This document shows positions 26,765-36,779 of a stretch of 64,000 nucleotides of DNA, piece after piece. Each line of letters starts with the position of its first letter. Positions within the stretch are counted from its first letter, which is position 1. The DNA is from Acetobacter sacchari. GTDB taxonomy: Bacteria; Pseudomonadota; Alphaproteobacteria; Acetobacterales; Acetobacteraceae. A program made the translations under genes and the position numbers. Under the pieces are notes generated by a model, which saw nothing but the letters and a program-made list of their open reading frames with translations, was not told the origin of the DNA and did not search any database. Location: positions 62,001-126,000 of the forward strand of contig NZ_JAFVMF010000002.1 of assembly GCF_017377715.1 (NCBI RefSeq), in the 5' to 3' direction.

Positions 26765-28582
26765 ATGCCGAACGACCTCACCAGCGCCTATCAACGCGAA
26801 CTTGAAGCGATCCGCGACCTCGCCGCGCAATTCGCCGACGACCATCCGAAGATCGCGCAGCGGCTGCGGTTGACGCGCGACACTGTCGACGATCCGCATG
26901 TGGAGCGGTTGCTGGAGGGCGTAGCGTTCCTCTCCGCCAGAACGCAGCAGCGTCTGGACGATGAATATCCGGAACTAACGGACGCCCTGCTGAACATTTT
27001 GTATCCGCATTATCTCGCGCCGGTTCCGTCGTCGTCGGTGGCGCAGTTCTTCTGCATGCCGGATGCGAAAACGCCCCTTCCGGTGGCGGCGGGTTCCGAA
27101 TTGCAGACCGGCGCCCTCGACGATGTGCGCTGCCGCTTTCGCACGACCATGCCGATCGAGGTCTGGCCAATACGCGCGCATGACGCACGCTTGATGGGCA
27201 CGCCGATCGACGCGCCTGCGCATCCTGCCTCCCATCTGGCGACGAGTTGCCTCCGGGTGACGCTCTCCCTGACGGACCCGCAAGCGCAATTCGACGAAAT
27301 TGCGCCGTCTCGCCTAAGATTTTTCATCCACGGCGCCCCTGCGCAAGCCATACAGCTCTATGAACTGCTGTGCCAGCATACCATTGGCATGGCGCTGGCG
27401 GACGGACCAAATGATGTCCGACCCACGCTGCTCACGCCCTCGCAATTGCAACCCGCTGGTTTTTCGCCCGAAGAGGCACTGCTGCCGTGGCCTGAACGCT
27501 CGTTCGTAGGCTTCCGTCTTCTGACGGAATATTTCGCGCTGCCCGAAAAATTCCTCTTCATCGACATCGACGGCCTCGACGCCCGCACGGTGGTCTCCGA
27601 CAAGAACAAGATCGATCTTTTCATTTATTTCGACCGATCATTTCCAGAGTTGCAGCGAAACCTCCGCCCGGACGCGCTCAAGCTGGGCTGCGCGCCGATC
27701 GTCAATCTTTTCCCGGGCCAATGCGAACCGCTGCGTCTGACACACACCCAGACCGACTATCCCATTGACGCCGACCTCGCGCACCCGGAGGCTTACGAGA
27801 TCTGGCAAGTCCAAAGCGTGCGCGAGATTGAACCTGACGGTTCGACGCGTCCCTGGCGCCCGCTTTATCAGGAGCTCGCGCACGACACAGGCGATTCCGC
27901 GGGCGTCTACACGCTGATCCGTCGCGCGTCGGAATTCGTCGCACAGGGCACGGAAACACGACTGGCGCCGATAGACTTGCAACTCGACGCGCCGGAAAAT
28001 GCGGACCGCCTTCTGTCCATCGACGCGCTGCTGACCAACGGCGCGCTCCCTTCGCGCCTGCCATTCGGGGGCTCCAGCCAATCGCTGCAACCGACAGAAG
28101 GGCTTGGCAGTGTTACTGCCATCGACTGCCTGCTCCCACCGACCCAGAGCTGGCGCGCGGATTTGCGCCTGCGCAACAACTGGCGCCTGATCTCGCATCT
28201 GACGCTCGGGCGACTCTCTCTGGTCGGCGGCCCTCAGGCGGCGGCCTCCCTCCGCGAAATTCTCAGCCTTTACGACATGCGTCGCAGCGAACAGACCGCC
28301 GTCGCGATCTCCAGCCTCGTCGCGGTCGACGCGCGAGACGCGATCGCTCGCCCGCCCGGCGGCAAACTCGGCAGCTTTTGCCGCGGGCTTGACGTCACCC
28401 TGACTTTCGAAGCCTCCCGCTGGGCCGAAGACGGGCTGTTCCTGCTGGCGAGCGTGATTGAGCGGTTTCTAGCGCTACATGTCACCGTCAACACCTTCGT
28501 GCGCACCACCGTGCGGCTCACCGGGCGTCCGGACCCGATCGCCCGCTTCCCTGCGCGGGCCGGATACAGGACCCTGCTGTGA
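26765..28582 (+). CDS. tssF: TssF baseplate subunit
   Basis: 605 residues of the ImpG/VasA family. Markers are the N-terminal YQRELEAIRDLAAQFA segment and RLLEGVAFLSARTQQRLDDEYPELTDALLNILYPHYL nearby (positions about 40-85), plus a PPPTQSWRAD-like region later on. Its length is typical. It overlaps the GTG start of tssG. Confidence 0.96.
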   Translation: MPNDLTSAYQRELEAIRDLAAQFADDHPKIAQRLRLTRDTVDDPHVERLLEGVAFLSARTQQRLDDEYPELTDALLNILYPHYLAPVPSSSVAQFFCMPDAKTPLPVAAGSELQTGALDDVRCRFRTTMPIEVWPIRAHDARLMGTPIDAPAHPASHLATSCLRVTLSLTDPQAQFDEIAPSRLRFFIHGAPAQAIQLYELLCQHTIGMALADGPNDVRPTLLTPSQLQPAGFSPEEALLPWPERSFVGFRLLTEYFALPEKFLFIDIDGLDARTVVSDKNKIDLFIYFDRSFPELQRNLRPDALKLGCAPIVNLFPGQCEPLRLTHTQTDYPIDADLAHPEAYEIWQVQSVREIEPDGSTRPWRPLYQELAHDTGDSAGVYTLIRRASEFVAQGTETRLAPIDLQLDAPENADRLLSIDALLTNGALPSRLPFGGSSQSLQPTEGLGSVTAIDCLLPPTQSWRADLRLRNNWRLISHLTLGRLSLVGGPQAAASLREILSLYDMRRSEQTAVAISSLVAVDARDAIARPPGGKLGSFCRGLDVTLTFEASRWAEDGLFLLASVIERFLALHVTVNTFVRTTVRLTGRPDPIARFPARAGYRTLL

Positions 28583-29697
28583 ACGACGGAACGCCCGACA
28601 TCGCTCACGCTTCGGCTGATACGGTTCCAACACCCACCGTCACGCCAGACGCCGAGCGTCGCGACGACCAGACGCCGATCAGCGTCCGAACCCTCGCCGA
28701 CTCGCTGCTTGCTCAGGTTATCGAAGAGCCCACACGCTTTTCCTTTGACGCCGCCGTAGAAATCGTCCGGCGGGCGCACGCCTCTCGCGACGTCCCCGAC
28801 GCCGTCCAGTTCAAGACTCCCCCCGGCCTCGCCACGCCCGCCAGCGACGTTCTCTCCGTCAAGGCGCGCGGGGATGGGCGACACGACGTCACGACCGCGT
28901 TCTCCGGTCTTACCGGCCATGGCGGAACGATGCCCCGCCCCTACACCGCGCTGGTCGACGAGGAACATCGCAAACGGTCTCCTGCGTTGTCGGCGTTCAT
29001 GGAGGTTCTGGCGCAGCGCGGCATGGCCCAGTTCGCCGAAGCTGGCGCCAAATATCATCCACACCGACAGCACGAAGATCCCCGGCTCCGCCCGGAGAAA
29101 GCCGCTTTCGCCAGAGCGCTGTTCGCGCTAACGGGATACGAATCCGACCACGATCGCCAGAGGCTTGCGATCTCGCCTTTGCAATTGCTGTATTTTTCAG
29201 GAACGTTCGCGTCATGGCCGCGATCCAGCGAACGTTTGGCGTCGCTTCTGCGAGAATGGCTGGCGACCAATGTCCAGATAGAGCAGTTCTCCGGCGTCTG
29301 GCGCACGCTCGACCCGGATCAGCAGAGCGCCCTTCCCGCTCCCGGGCGAGATGGACAGTTCTCGCAACTGGGCGTCGACGCGGCCATAGGGCAACAGACC
29401 TGGGACGTTAACACGCGCATTAACATCGTGATCGGCCCGCTGTCCTATACGGACTTCGAGTCTCTTTTGCCTGACAAGAAGAGATTGCAGGAATCGCTCG
29501 GCGTCGTCGCCGCGTATCTGGACGATCAGGCTGAAGCCGCAGTGACTCTCTCGGTTAAGAGCAATGAGGTGCCCGACGCGCGCATCGGTGAGGCGCGTCT
29601 GGGCTGGACAAGTTGGCTCGGCATATCCAGCGGTCGAGAGAACGACGTCTTTGACGTCGTCTTCGACTCGACAGCGCTCGCCGCCGCTCAGGTCTGA
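28579..29697 (+). CDS. tssG: TssG baseplate subunit
   Basis: 372 residues with a GTG start at 28579 overlapping the tssF stop. ImpH/VasB family features include FSFDAAVEIVRRA, FSGLTGHGGTMPRPYT, a central LFALTGYESDHDRQRLAISP block and the C-terminal LGWTSWLGI. It is the last gene of the plus-strand operon. No rho-independent terminator is obvious after it. Confidence 0.95.
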   Translation: MNDGTPDIAHASADTVPTPTVTPDAERRDDQTPISVRTLADSLLAQVIEEPTRFSFDAAVEIVRRAHASRDVPDAVQFKTPPGLATPASDVLSVKARGDGRHDVTTAFSGLTGHGGTMPRPYTALVDEEHRKRSPALSAFMEVLAQRGMAQFAEAGAKYHPHRQHEDPRLRPEKAAFARALFALTGYESDHDRQRLAISPLQLLYFSGTFASWPRSSERLASLLREWLATNVQIEQFSGVWRTLDPDQQSALPAPGRDGQFSQLGVDAAIGQQTWDVNTRINIVIGPLSYTDFESLLPDKKRLQESLGVVAAYLDDQAEAAVTLSVKSNEVPDARIGEARLGWTSWLGISSGRENDVFDVVFDSTALAAAQV

Positions 29698-30398
29698 AAA
29701 ATTCCGTCGGTTTAAAGACCTTCGCCATGCGCGCCGAAATCACCGCGGCCAAACCAGACCAATACTTACGAAGCACTGTGTTGCAGATGAGAGATCTTAC
29801 CTATCCGCACAACTCTCTGAAATTGCGCTCCTTCAGTTGGCGCAGATCACATTAGATCGCATAATCAACGAAGTAACGGATAGTTTTCACAAGACACGGA
29901 TTCAGCGCAATTGCGGCGCCTATGTAGCAATTGCCCCACCGGTTCTGCATCGCCTGAAGCAGCGCTGTCACGTTAACTGCGGTAGTTTGAAGGGTGGCGA
30001 CAATTCAGGCGTTTCATGCGGAGAGCGTGTTTTCGGCATTACATTGGGCGAACGCGGTCAGGCGGTGGAGATGCCGGCGAAGAGTGGAGGCTCCCGAGGC
30101 GATAGGGCTATCTGCATGACAATGACAACGACCACGGCACAGCCTGCGCGCAAACGCCGCCCGAACTTCAGGCTGCACCAGCGCAGCATCTCATATGAGA
30201 CGACAATTCCACGGTGGAGCGACACTTACTCTATCAGCCGAAAGCGATGACGTTTGTAGCTCACAGATCCCGCGCTGACGCCACAAAACTACCACCCCCT
30301 CACTTAACCGTCAGAGTTAATGTGACAACATAGGTGGACGTTTCTTTTGGAACTGGGTTAAGTGAAAAATCCATCATCTGGCAGGATCCAACACACAC
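29698..30398. other. Intergenic region of about 700 bp, partly mobile-element debris
   Basis: No convincing gene is visible. A plus-strand open frame runs through to 30250, but its start lies inside tssG in another frame and its translation resembles nothing. The right part (about 30140-30280) holds a transposase remnant on the minus strand. Base composition falls toward neutral at 29780-30000, unlike the T6SS genes. This marks the border between the T6SS island and the accessory region. Confidence 0.6.
30140..30280 (-). pseudogene. Remnant of an IS6-family transposase N-terminus
   Basis: On the minus strand one frame gives YKRHRF followed by a break. Another frame then gives RGIVVSYEMLRWCSLKFGRR. 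These match the N-terminal zinc-finger/HTH part of IS6-family transposases, where the order is YKRHRF, then about 25 residues, then RG-x-VSYETxRRW. The intervening part is deleted or scrambled and the DDE domain is not recognisable. It is a short decayed relic, called from pattern memory only. Confidence 0.55.
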
Positions 30399-32675
30399 AT
30401 GGATGCGATATCGCGCCTCTCCGTAACGAGCGGGGGGACTGTCTCATCAGGGCAGAACGTCACCCTGAGTTCAGGCAACAGCTCTGGCGTTACTGTGCTG
30501 TCAGGGGGTGTGCTCAGCGTAACTGGTGCAGCCGTCGTCTCCGCAATTTCGGTTCAGAGCGGGGCGAATGTTTATGTCGCAAACGGCGGGATAGTTTCCA
30601 GTGGGGTTGTTAGTGGCCAAGGAGCGCTCCTTGATGTCCGGTCGGGCGGTACAGCCGCCGCAGTAAGCGTGGTCGGCGACACAGGGATTCCCATATTGCG
30701 GGTCGAGGCGGGCGGGACAGCGATCAGTGCTTATGTCTCTGGCGCGAATCCGGTGTTGCAGGTTTATGGCGGCACAGCCATTTCCGCACAGCTCGTTGGG
30801 AGTGGCGCAGGCGTTGATGTCCGCTCAGGCGGCGTAGCGTCGGGCTCGGTCGCATCTGGCGTGGGCGCGAATGTTACCGTCAGCAGCGGCGCCTCGATCA
30901 GTAGCCATATCGGCAGCGGCGGCAGTCTCGTCCTAAGGGGAGCAGGTGTAGACTCAGGCACAGTTGTGAGCGCGGGTGGCGCTGGGGTAATCTACAACGG
31001 CGCCTCCATGAGCAACACTGTCTTTCAGGGCGCCTCCACGCTTCAGGTCAGCGGTGGTACGCTTACGAATGTATCGGTGATGTCCGGTGCGACTGAAAAC
31101 GTTTATTCGGGAGCCTCGGTCAGTAACACGCTGATGGCCGGCGCGACTTTGAATATCGTTGGAGGGGCGTCTGTAGGAACGACTGTTGCAAGCGGGGTCA
31201 CCGAGAACGTCACTTCCGGGTACGCCTCCGGCAATACGATCCAGTCTGGCGGTGTGCTGAACGTGACCTCAGCGGGAACGCTTTCTGGAACAACAACATT
31301 GGCTAACGGGGCGACGGCAAGCATTACAGCCAGCGCTGGTGGCGTCATTAACCTCGCGGGCAGCACAAATGTCGGCCTCACCATAAACGGGCTTGCAAAC
31401 GGCGGCGCAGCGACGACCCAAATTCAGGGGTTTGACGGACAGGGCTCTGGTGCATCCGACGGGATCGTCGTTGCGGGCGTCAAGGCGTCCGACATAACAG
31501 CCGTGTCATACAGCGACGCAAATCATGTGGTTCTGACCACAACGTCCGGCAAGACCATCACGCTGTATATCAACGGCGTGCAAAGCGTCGGCTACTCACT
31601 CGTATCCGACTCATCTGGCAATCTGATTTATGAAACCTGTTTTTTAGCTGGATCAATGATCCGAACGCCGAAGGGCGATCTCCCGGTAGAGGACCTTAAG
31701 ATAGGTGATGAGATCGTAACGCTGTTGGGCGGCGTCGAGGACCTGCGCTCTGTCGTCTGGGTGGGTTCAAAGAAGGTCATAGCCGAAGTCGGACGTCCCG
31801 TAGATCAGGCCGGTTATCCGATACGTATTCTCCGAAATGCGATTGCAGACGGAGTACCTTACAAGGATATGTTGATTACGCCTGAACACGGCTTGTTGTT
31901 TGACGGCAACTTCGTTCCCGCGCGCATGCTCGTGAATGACCGGTCTGTTTTTTATGATCGGTCCATCACAGAGTATGAGTATTATCACGTAGAGACGGAA
32001 AAACATTCTGTCATTGTCGCGGACGGCGCGCCCACGGAAAGCTATTTAGACACCGGTAATCGCCAGACCTTCCGCCAGCATGGCCCTGTCGCCCGTCTCG
32101 GCGGAAAACCGCGCTCGTGGGCGAATGATGGAGCGGCGCCGCTAGAAGTTCGTCGTCACGTGGTTGAGCCGATATTCCGAAGGATCGAGGAGCGCGCGGT
32201 TAAATTCCAGCACGACAAGGTCAGGTACGATCGAGTGCTGACAGGGGACGCAGATCTGCATCTTGTAACCGACAGAGGTCAGATGGTTCGCAAAAGCGGC
32301 GAAGTGGACGGAGTGATATCGTTCAAACTCCCGTCTGACACGAAATCTGTTCGTCTTGTATCCCGAACCAGCAAACCCTCCGACGTCATCGGCCCCTTTG
32401 TAGATGACCGTCGTGAGCTTGGCGTTCTGGTCGGTGAGATCTCCGTATCGACAGGCGCCAGTTCGTATTCTCTGGACGAGCATCTCTTCAATGACGATCT
32501 CTCGGGCTGGGAGGTCGTAGAGACTTCTCCGCGTCGATGGACCAATGGCAACGCCCTGATTCGACTCGCATCGCGTACGGGGCAGGGTGATATTCTATCT
32601 GTGCGTATTCTGGCTGCAGGGCCTTATGTCCTGGAGCCCCGGCACGATGAGGCGCTGATCGCAGCTGTCATTTGA
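30399..32675 (+). CDS. AIDA-like repeat protein with C-terminal Hint autoprocessing domain
   Basis: 758 residues. Residues 1-400 are Gly/Ser/Val-rich imperfect repeats (VSGG, VxSGA spaced about 15-20 residues), as in autotransporter beta-helix passengers. At Cys414 a Hint_2 (Hedgehog/intein) domain begins with CFLAGSMIRTPKGDLPVEDL and continues to about residue 560, with TPEHGLLFDG inside. A charged C-terminal region of about 190 residues follows. No signal peptide, no membrane segment and no autotransporter barrel are seen, so the export route is unclear. Related Hint proteins are common in acetic acid bacteria. The Hint Cys could drive self-cleavage or ester formation. An IS fragment begins just after the stop. 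Confidence 0.8.
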   Translation: MDAISRLSVTSGGTVSSGQNVTLSSGNSSGVTVLSGGVLSVTGAAVVSAISVQSGANVYVANGGIVSSGVVSGQGALLDVRSGGTAAAVSVVGDTGIPILRVEAGGTAISAYVSGANPVLQVYGGTAISAQLVGSGAGVDVRSGGVASGSVASGVGANVTVSSGASISSHIGSGGSLVLRGAGVDSGTVVSAGGAGVIYNGASMSNTVFQGASTLQVSGGTLTNVSVMSGATENVYSGASVSNTLMAGATLNIVGGASVGTTVASGVTENVTSGYASGNTIQSGGVLNVTSAGTLSGTTTLANGATASITASAGGVINLAGSTNVGLTINGLANGGAATTQIQGFDGQGSGASDGIVVAGVKASDITAVSYSDANHVVLTTTSGKTITLYINGVQSVGYSLVSDSSGNLIYETCFLAGSMIRTPKGDLPVEDLKIGDEIVTLLGGVEDLRSVVWVGSKKVIAEVGRPVDQAGYPIRILRNAIADGVPYKDMLITPEHGLLFDGNFVPARMLVNDRSVFYDRSITEYEYYHVETEKHSVIVADGAPTESYLDTGNRQTFRQHGPVARLGGKPRSWANDGAAPLEVRRHVVEPIFRRIEERAVKFQHDKVRYDRVLTGDADLHLVTDRGQMVRKSGEVDGVISFKLPSDTKSVRLVSRTSKPSDVIGPFVDDRRELGVLVGEISVSTGASSYSLDEHLFNDDLSGWEVVETSPRRWTNGNALIRLASRTGQGDILSVRILAAGPYVLEPRHDEALIAAVI

Positions 32676-32678
32676 TGC

Positions 32679-33020
32679 GCCTTTGTTGCAGAATTTGTGG
32701 AGACGGGATTCTCGGGGGTGAATTTGCTCTGATCGCTGGACGGCATGAGCAAGCCACCTCCTACCCATTACCGGACGATGAACTGGCGATCCTATAATAC
32801 GGCTCTGAAGAATCGCTGGTCTCTGACTGTGTGGTTTGATCCTTCGATGATCTGGGAAGGCCTACCGACGGGCCGGCGCGGATGACGGCAGAGGACAGTG
32901 AAGTCGCGATCCAGTCTCGTCCGACGCTGAAATTCTGTTTGGCTTTGCCCTGCGGCAGGCGACCGGTTTTGTCGAAAGCTCGCTGCAGCTGGTCGGTCCA
33001 GGGCGCGTCGTCAGTTAGGA
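32679..33020 (+). pseudogene. Decayed IS5-family (IS903-like) transposase, 5' end
   Basis: The sequence from 32679 (GCCTTTGTTGCA) resembles an IS5/IS903-type terminal repeat. The reading frame from the ATG at 32745 gives HYRTMNWRSYNTALK, then SLTVWFDPSMIWE, and stops at 32883-32885 (TGA). Shifting frame restores LKF and later ALRQATGFVESSLQLVG, so there are a nonsense codon and at least two frameshifts. Everything after about 33020, including the DDE core, is missing. The element starts three bases after the Hint gene stop. Confidence 0.75.
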
Positions 33021-33096
33021 CGCCGCGCCATGAAGCTTGTAATTCCACTTAATCTGCGATGTTTTCTCTCTGTTTTTGGAATGGAGAGAACTGTGA

Positions 33097-33850
33097 ATGC
33101 GTTGGTACGGCCTGGGCGACAGTCAATGGGAGCGGATAAAGGATCTTCTTCCAGATCGTGAAAGTCATGTTGGCGAGACGGCTGCGCATCACCATCTGTT
33201 TGCCGATGCGGTGCTGTATCGTTACCGCGCAGGCATTCCCTTGCGCGATCTGCCGGTCCGCTTTGGTGACAGGAAAAATGTCCACCGACGCTTACGCCGC
33301 TGGTAAGAAGGCGGTGTGATCGAACGGATTTTCCGGCATCTGATCGCCAACCACGACAATGATTACATGATGATCGACAGCACGATTGTCCGCGCTCACC
33401 AGCACAGTGCAGGCGCCCGCAAAAGAGGGGCGCAGATCACCATCGGGCGGTCCCGGGGCACCCTGGCGACGAAGATACCCGCTATTATTGTCGATGCTGC
33501 GAGATTGGCTGTAGCGCTTTCCTGACGCCAGTACAAACGACGGACATCACTGAAGCAGAATCTCCCCTCGATGAAGTCAATCCGGCAACCTTTATTGCCG
33601 ATAAGGCTTATGACGCTGATCCACTCATAGAAAAGCTCGAGATCACACCGGTTACTCCCTCAAGAATGAACCGGCGTCGCCCACAAAAAATCAATTTTCT
33701 CGGTTTTACAAAAACAGAAACACCATCGAACGGTTCTTCGCCAGACCGAAGCAATTCAGGGACATTGCAACACGATACGACAAGCTGAAATCAACATCCA
33801 TGGCACCAATGCAACTCGTCTCGGCCATCATCGGAATTAACTGCCCCCCT
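33097..33850 (+). pseudogene. Decayed IS5-family (IS427-like) transposase
   Basis: The frame from 33097 begins MRWYGLGDSQWERIKDLLP and continues to RLRRW, where a TAA at 33304 replaces a sense codon. The same frame resumes with MIDSTIVRAHQHSAGARK and GRSRG, the first DDE Asp region. After about 33525 the frame shifts, giving ATFIADKAYDAD (second Asp) and later NTIERFFARPKQFRDIATRYDK (Glu region). A full-length but dead transposase is therefore visible, with one nonsense change and several frameshifts. It seems to interrupt or abut the IS903-like fragment. No clean terminal repeats were found. Confidence 0.85.
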
Positions 33851-33994
33851 AATCAACGCATGAACCGCAACACACAACCTCCAGAAACTACCACCCCTGA
33901 ATGCCCGAAAAAACAATAACAAATTCCAGGAGACAATCTAAAGACGCGAAGTAGAACGCCTTCCCACACTGCGAAATCGCCCATCGTGCGAGCA

Positions 33995-34030
33995 AGAAAA
34001 AACCGGCCCACCTTACGGCTGACCGGTTTC
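33995..34030 (-). terminator. Rho-independent terminator of TonB receptor copy 1
   Basis: On the minus strand, 27 bases after the receptor stop, AAACCGG-TCAGCC pairs with GGTGGG-CCGGTTT around a GTAA loop and is followed by T residues. The downstream copy of the receptor has an equivalent hairpin at 36894-36928. Confidence 0.85.
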
Positions 34031-34056
34031 AAATCTGCGGCAGGAACGATGGCGCT

Positions 34057-36690
34057 TCAGAAGGAAGCGTTCACGCGGCCATAGTAGTAGCCGCCCGTCA
34101 TCGGGATCTGCATCGAGAACTGATCGTAAGGCATGGCGCCGAGATAGTTGACGATCTGCGACACGCGACGCGGACGAACGTTGAAGATGTTGTTCACGCC
34201 GACGGCCAGATGCCAGTTCTTGTTGAAACGGTAGCCAACTTCGATATCCGTCAGCCAGTGCGGAGAGTTTTCGAACTTCTGGAACTGATCGACGGAATAC
34301 TGCAGGGCGGTCGGCGCCCAGTCCTCGTAAGTCATCTGGTTTGTGGTCTGACCGTAACGGGTCTGGCGAACGTTCACATCCCAGTTTCCAACGGTATAGA
34401 ACGCATTCAGAATGATCTTGCTGCGCGGATAAGCCGTGGTGATGTAGCCGATGTTCTGCGCGTTCAGGAGCTGCGAACCTGTGGAGCCGATGCCGTTGTG
34501 GTGCAAGCGCGTGCGGTTGAGGTCGAGCGCCATGCTCAGCATCAGGTTGCCGTGCTTTTGCATATGGAACGTGTAGTCGGCCTTGATGTCCAGACCCTGC
34601 GTGCGCGTGCTGGCGCCGTTCGCAAGATAATACGCGCTGACGCTGTTGGCGTTGTAAGCGTTGCCCGGCAGAGAGAAGCCCATGGACTCGATCGCGTCGA
34701 TGGCGGTCTGTCCGTTGACGGTTCCGCCCTGAACGATGCGGTCACGCATGTTGATCTGATAGACGTCGGCTTCGACATGCAGGCCAGTAATCGGCTCCAC
34801 GACGATGCCGCCGCTCTCACTGATCGAACGCTCCGGCTTCAGGCCTGGCGAGCCAAGCGCTTTCGCTGACGCAGAGCTTGCGGCCAGCAGGCCCGAAGCG
34901 CCAGTGGGCGAGACGTTCATCGCGCTGAAGTGCTCTTCGGCCAGGGTCGGGGCGCGGAAGCCGGTGCTGATCGTCGCGCGGACGCCGATGCGCTTGGTGA
35001 AATCGTAGCGCGTCGAGATCTTGCCGGTCTCGGTGTCGCCGACGTCGGTGTAGTGTTCGAAACGGCCTGCGAAATCCATTTCCCACTTCTTGGTGAAGTG
35101 GAAATCGCCGTCCATGTACCACGCCCAGACGTCGCGATACCACTTGCCCGAGTTCTGCGGCGCGAGACCGGCGTAACCCTGCGTCCCGCCCAGCACGTAG
35201 GAAACAGGATTGCCTGCCCATATCTGGTAGGCGTCCATGCGCTGCTCCATGCCGAAGGCGAGCGTCATGGGCACGACATGACCAATGTTGAAGCGACGGC
35301 GGAAGTCCAGATTGTTCGTCCATTGCGTCATCGCGTAGCTCTCAGCCCGCGCGGTGGTGGGGCTGTACCCACAGCCAGCGCTCGAGTAGTAAGCGCTGCT
35401 CGAGTCGGTAGAACAGGTCGACTGCAACATACCCGTGTTGACCGTGTTCTTGTTGCCGACCTTGTCGTAATCCGAACCGTAGGTCGAAGAGACGTCCCAC
35501 TCGAAACCGAGGAAATTGTCGCCCTTGGCGCCGACGGTGGCCGAGTAATCGTTCTCTTCGATCGTCTCCAGCGGCGAGAAGCCGTAAGGAAAGATCGATT
35601 CCGCGACGCCGCCGCCCACGTTCGGCACGCGATAGTTCTCATACGCTTCCGAGTGGCGGTGAGCGTAGGTGATGTTGCCGTAAAACTCGACGTCGTCGTT
35701 CAGCGGCTTGCCCCAGTCCAGACCAAAATTCTCGCGCGTCTCTTCTGGCGTGCTCATGATGTGGTTGGAATTGCTGGGAATCGACTGGCCAGTATAGCTG
35801 GCGGCGTCTGCATAGGATGGCTGGTTACCAGTCAGGCGGTGGTCATGCACGCCGTTCACATAGAAATGGTCCGTGTGCGACACCTGCCCGAACAGATGGA
35901 TGTAGCCGTCCTTGCCCAGCTTCATGCCGCCGTCGAGGTTGAGCTGATACTGCCAGCCCGACCCGGCATAGGCGTTGGCGCCGGTCTGGGCGCTCATGTT
36001 GATGCCGTGATCGGTCTTCTTGGTGATGATGTTGACGACGCCCGCGATGGCGTCAGAGCCGTACATCGCCGCCGCGCCGTCTTCCAGCACTTCGATGTGG
36101 TCGATCATGTTGGCGGGAATCATGCTGAGATCGACCCCGGTCGCGCCGAAGTTCGGCCCCGAATCCGCGGTAAAGTTGCCTGTCGAGTGACGGCGTTTGC
36201 CATCAAACAGAACCAGAACTTCGTTAGCGCTGAGGCCGCGCATGTTGATCGCCGACACGAGCGCCGCAGCGTCCGCGCCCATGGTCGGCACGTTGATCTG
36301 AGGATACGTGCGCACCAACGCATCCCCGAGATTGATCATGCCCGAACGTTGAAGAACAGCGGAAGTCAGGACTGTCACCGGGCTGACGCTCTGACGCGCA
36401 TGGCGATTGGCGCTGTGCGTGCCAGTCACGATGACGGCTTCGTTGGCGTCATTCGTAAAATGCGCCCGTTTCGCCGGAGCCGCAGCCGGCGTCACGCCAC
36501 GCGTCTGAGCGGTCGTGCTCGCCGCTGCCGTCGACGCGGCCTTCGCCTTGACCCCGTGCGCAGACGTCTTGCTGTGGGTTTTCGCATGGGCCGTCGACGC
36601 GGGACGCGTGTCGGCGAAGGCAGACGCGGTGCTTCCCAGCATCGGCACTGCGAGGATAGTGGCGGCGAAAAGTCTGCGTCGAGATGTCAT
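34057..36690 (-). CDS. TonB-dependent outer-membrane receptor, copy 1
   Basis: 877 residues from the ATG at 36690; the open frame extends upstream to 36843 without support. A signal peptide (LFAATILAVPMLGSTASAFA) is followed by an Ala/Thr/His-rich region (about 28-80). A plug domain (AVIVTGT onward, to about 200) has VEVLEDGAAAMYGSDAIAGVVNIITKK-like family features, and a 22-strand-type barrel ends in Phe. No N-terminal signalling (STN) domain is evident, so it probably imports a ligand without transcriptional signalling. The ligand cannot be told from sequence. It is a tandem near-duplicate of the next gene; the most divergent stretch is in the plug (about 130-200). Confidence 0.92.
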   Translation of the reverse strand: MTSRRRLFAATILAVPMLGSTASAFADTRPASTAHAKTHSKTSAHGVKAKAASTAAASTTAQTRGVTPAAAPAKRAHFTNDANEAVIVTGTHSANRHARQSVSPVTVLTSAVLQRSGMINLGDALVRTYPQINVPTMGADAAALVSAINMRGLSANEVLVLFDGKRRHSTGNFTADSGPNFGATGVDLSMIPANMIDHIEVLEDGAAAMYGSDAIAGVVNIITKKTDHGINMSAQTGANAYAGSGWQYQLNLDGGMKLGKDGYIHLFGQVSHTDHFYVNGVHDHRLTGNQPSYADAASYTGQSIPSNSNHIMSTPEETRENFGLDWGKPLNDDVEFYGNITYAHRHSEAYENYRVPNVGGGVAESIFPYGFSPLETIEENDYSATVGAKGDNFLGFEWDVSSTYGSDYDKVGNKNTVNTGMLQSTCSTDSSSAYYSSAGCGYSPTTARAESYAMTQWTNNLDFRRRFNIGHVVPMTLAFGMEQRMDAYQIWAGNPVSYVLGGTQGYAGLAPQNSGKWYRDVWAWYMDGDFHFTKKWEMDFAGRFEHYTDVGDTETGKISTRYDFTKRIGVRATISTGFRAPTLAEEHFSAMNVSPTGASGLLAASSASAKALGSPGLKPERSISESGGIVVEPITGLHVEADVYQINMRDRIVQGGTVNGQTAIDAIESMGFSLPGNAYNANSVSAYYLANGASTRTQGLDIKADYTFHMQKHGNLMLSMALDLNRTRLHHNGIGSTGSQLLNAQNIGYITTAYPRSKIILNAFYTVGNWDVNVRQTRYGQTTNQMTYEDWAPTALQYSVDQFQKFENSPHWLTDIEVGYRFNKNWHLAVGVNNIFNVRPRRVSQIVNYLGAMPYDQFSMQIPMTGGYYYGRVNASF

Positions 36691-36779
36691 GTTCGGCGGA
36701 GGCTCCAGTGTCGCGCAGCTTGGCGCTGCGTCGTGATGCCTCAGGCTTACGGTAAAGAGAGCACCCAGCAAAAGAGAAT

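Noticed and set aside
29564-30250. 228-codon plus-strand frame after tssG
   Set aside because: It begins inside tssG in another frame, has no ribosome site, and the part beyond tssG does not look like a protein family. It also runs over an IS6 relic on the other strand.
30399-31640. Repeat region of the Hint protein taken as an autotransporter
   Set aside because: There is no Sec signal peptide and no C-terminal barrel; the C-terminus is a Hint domain followed by a charged region, so a classical type V autotransporter is not supported.
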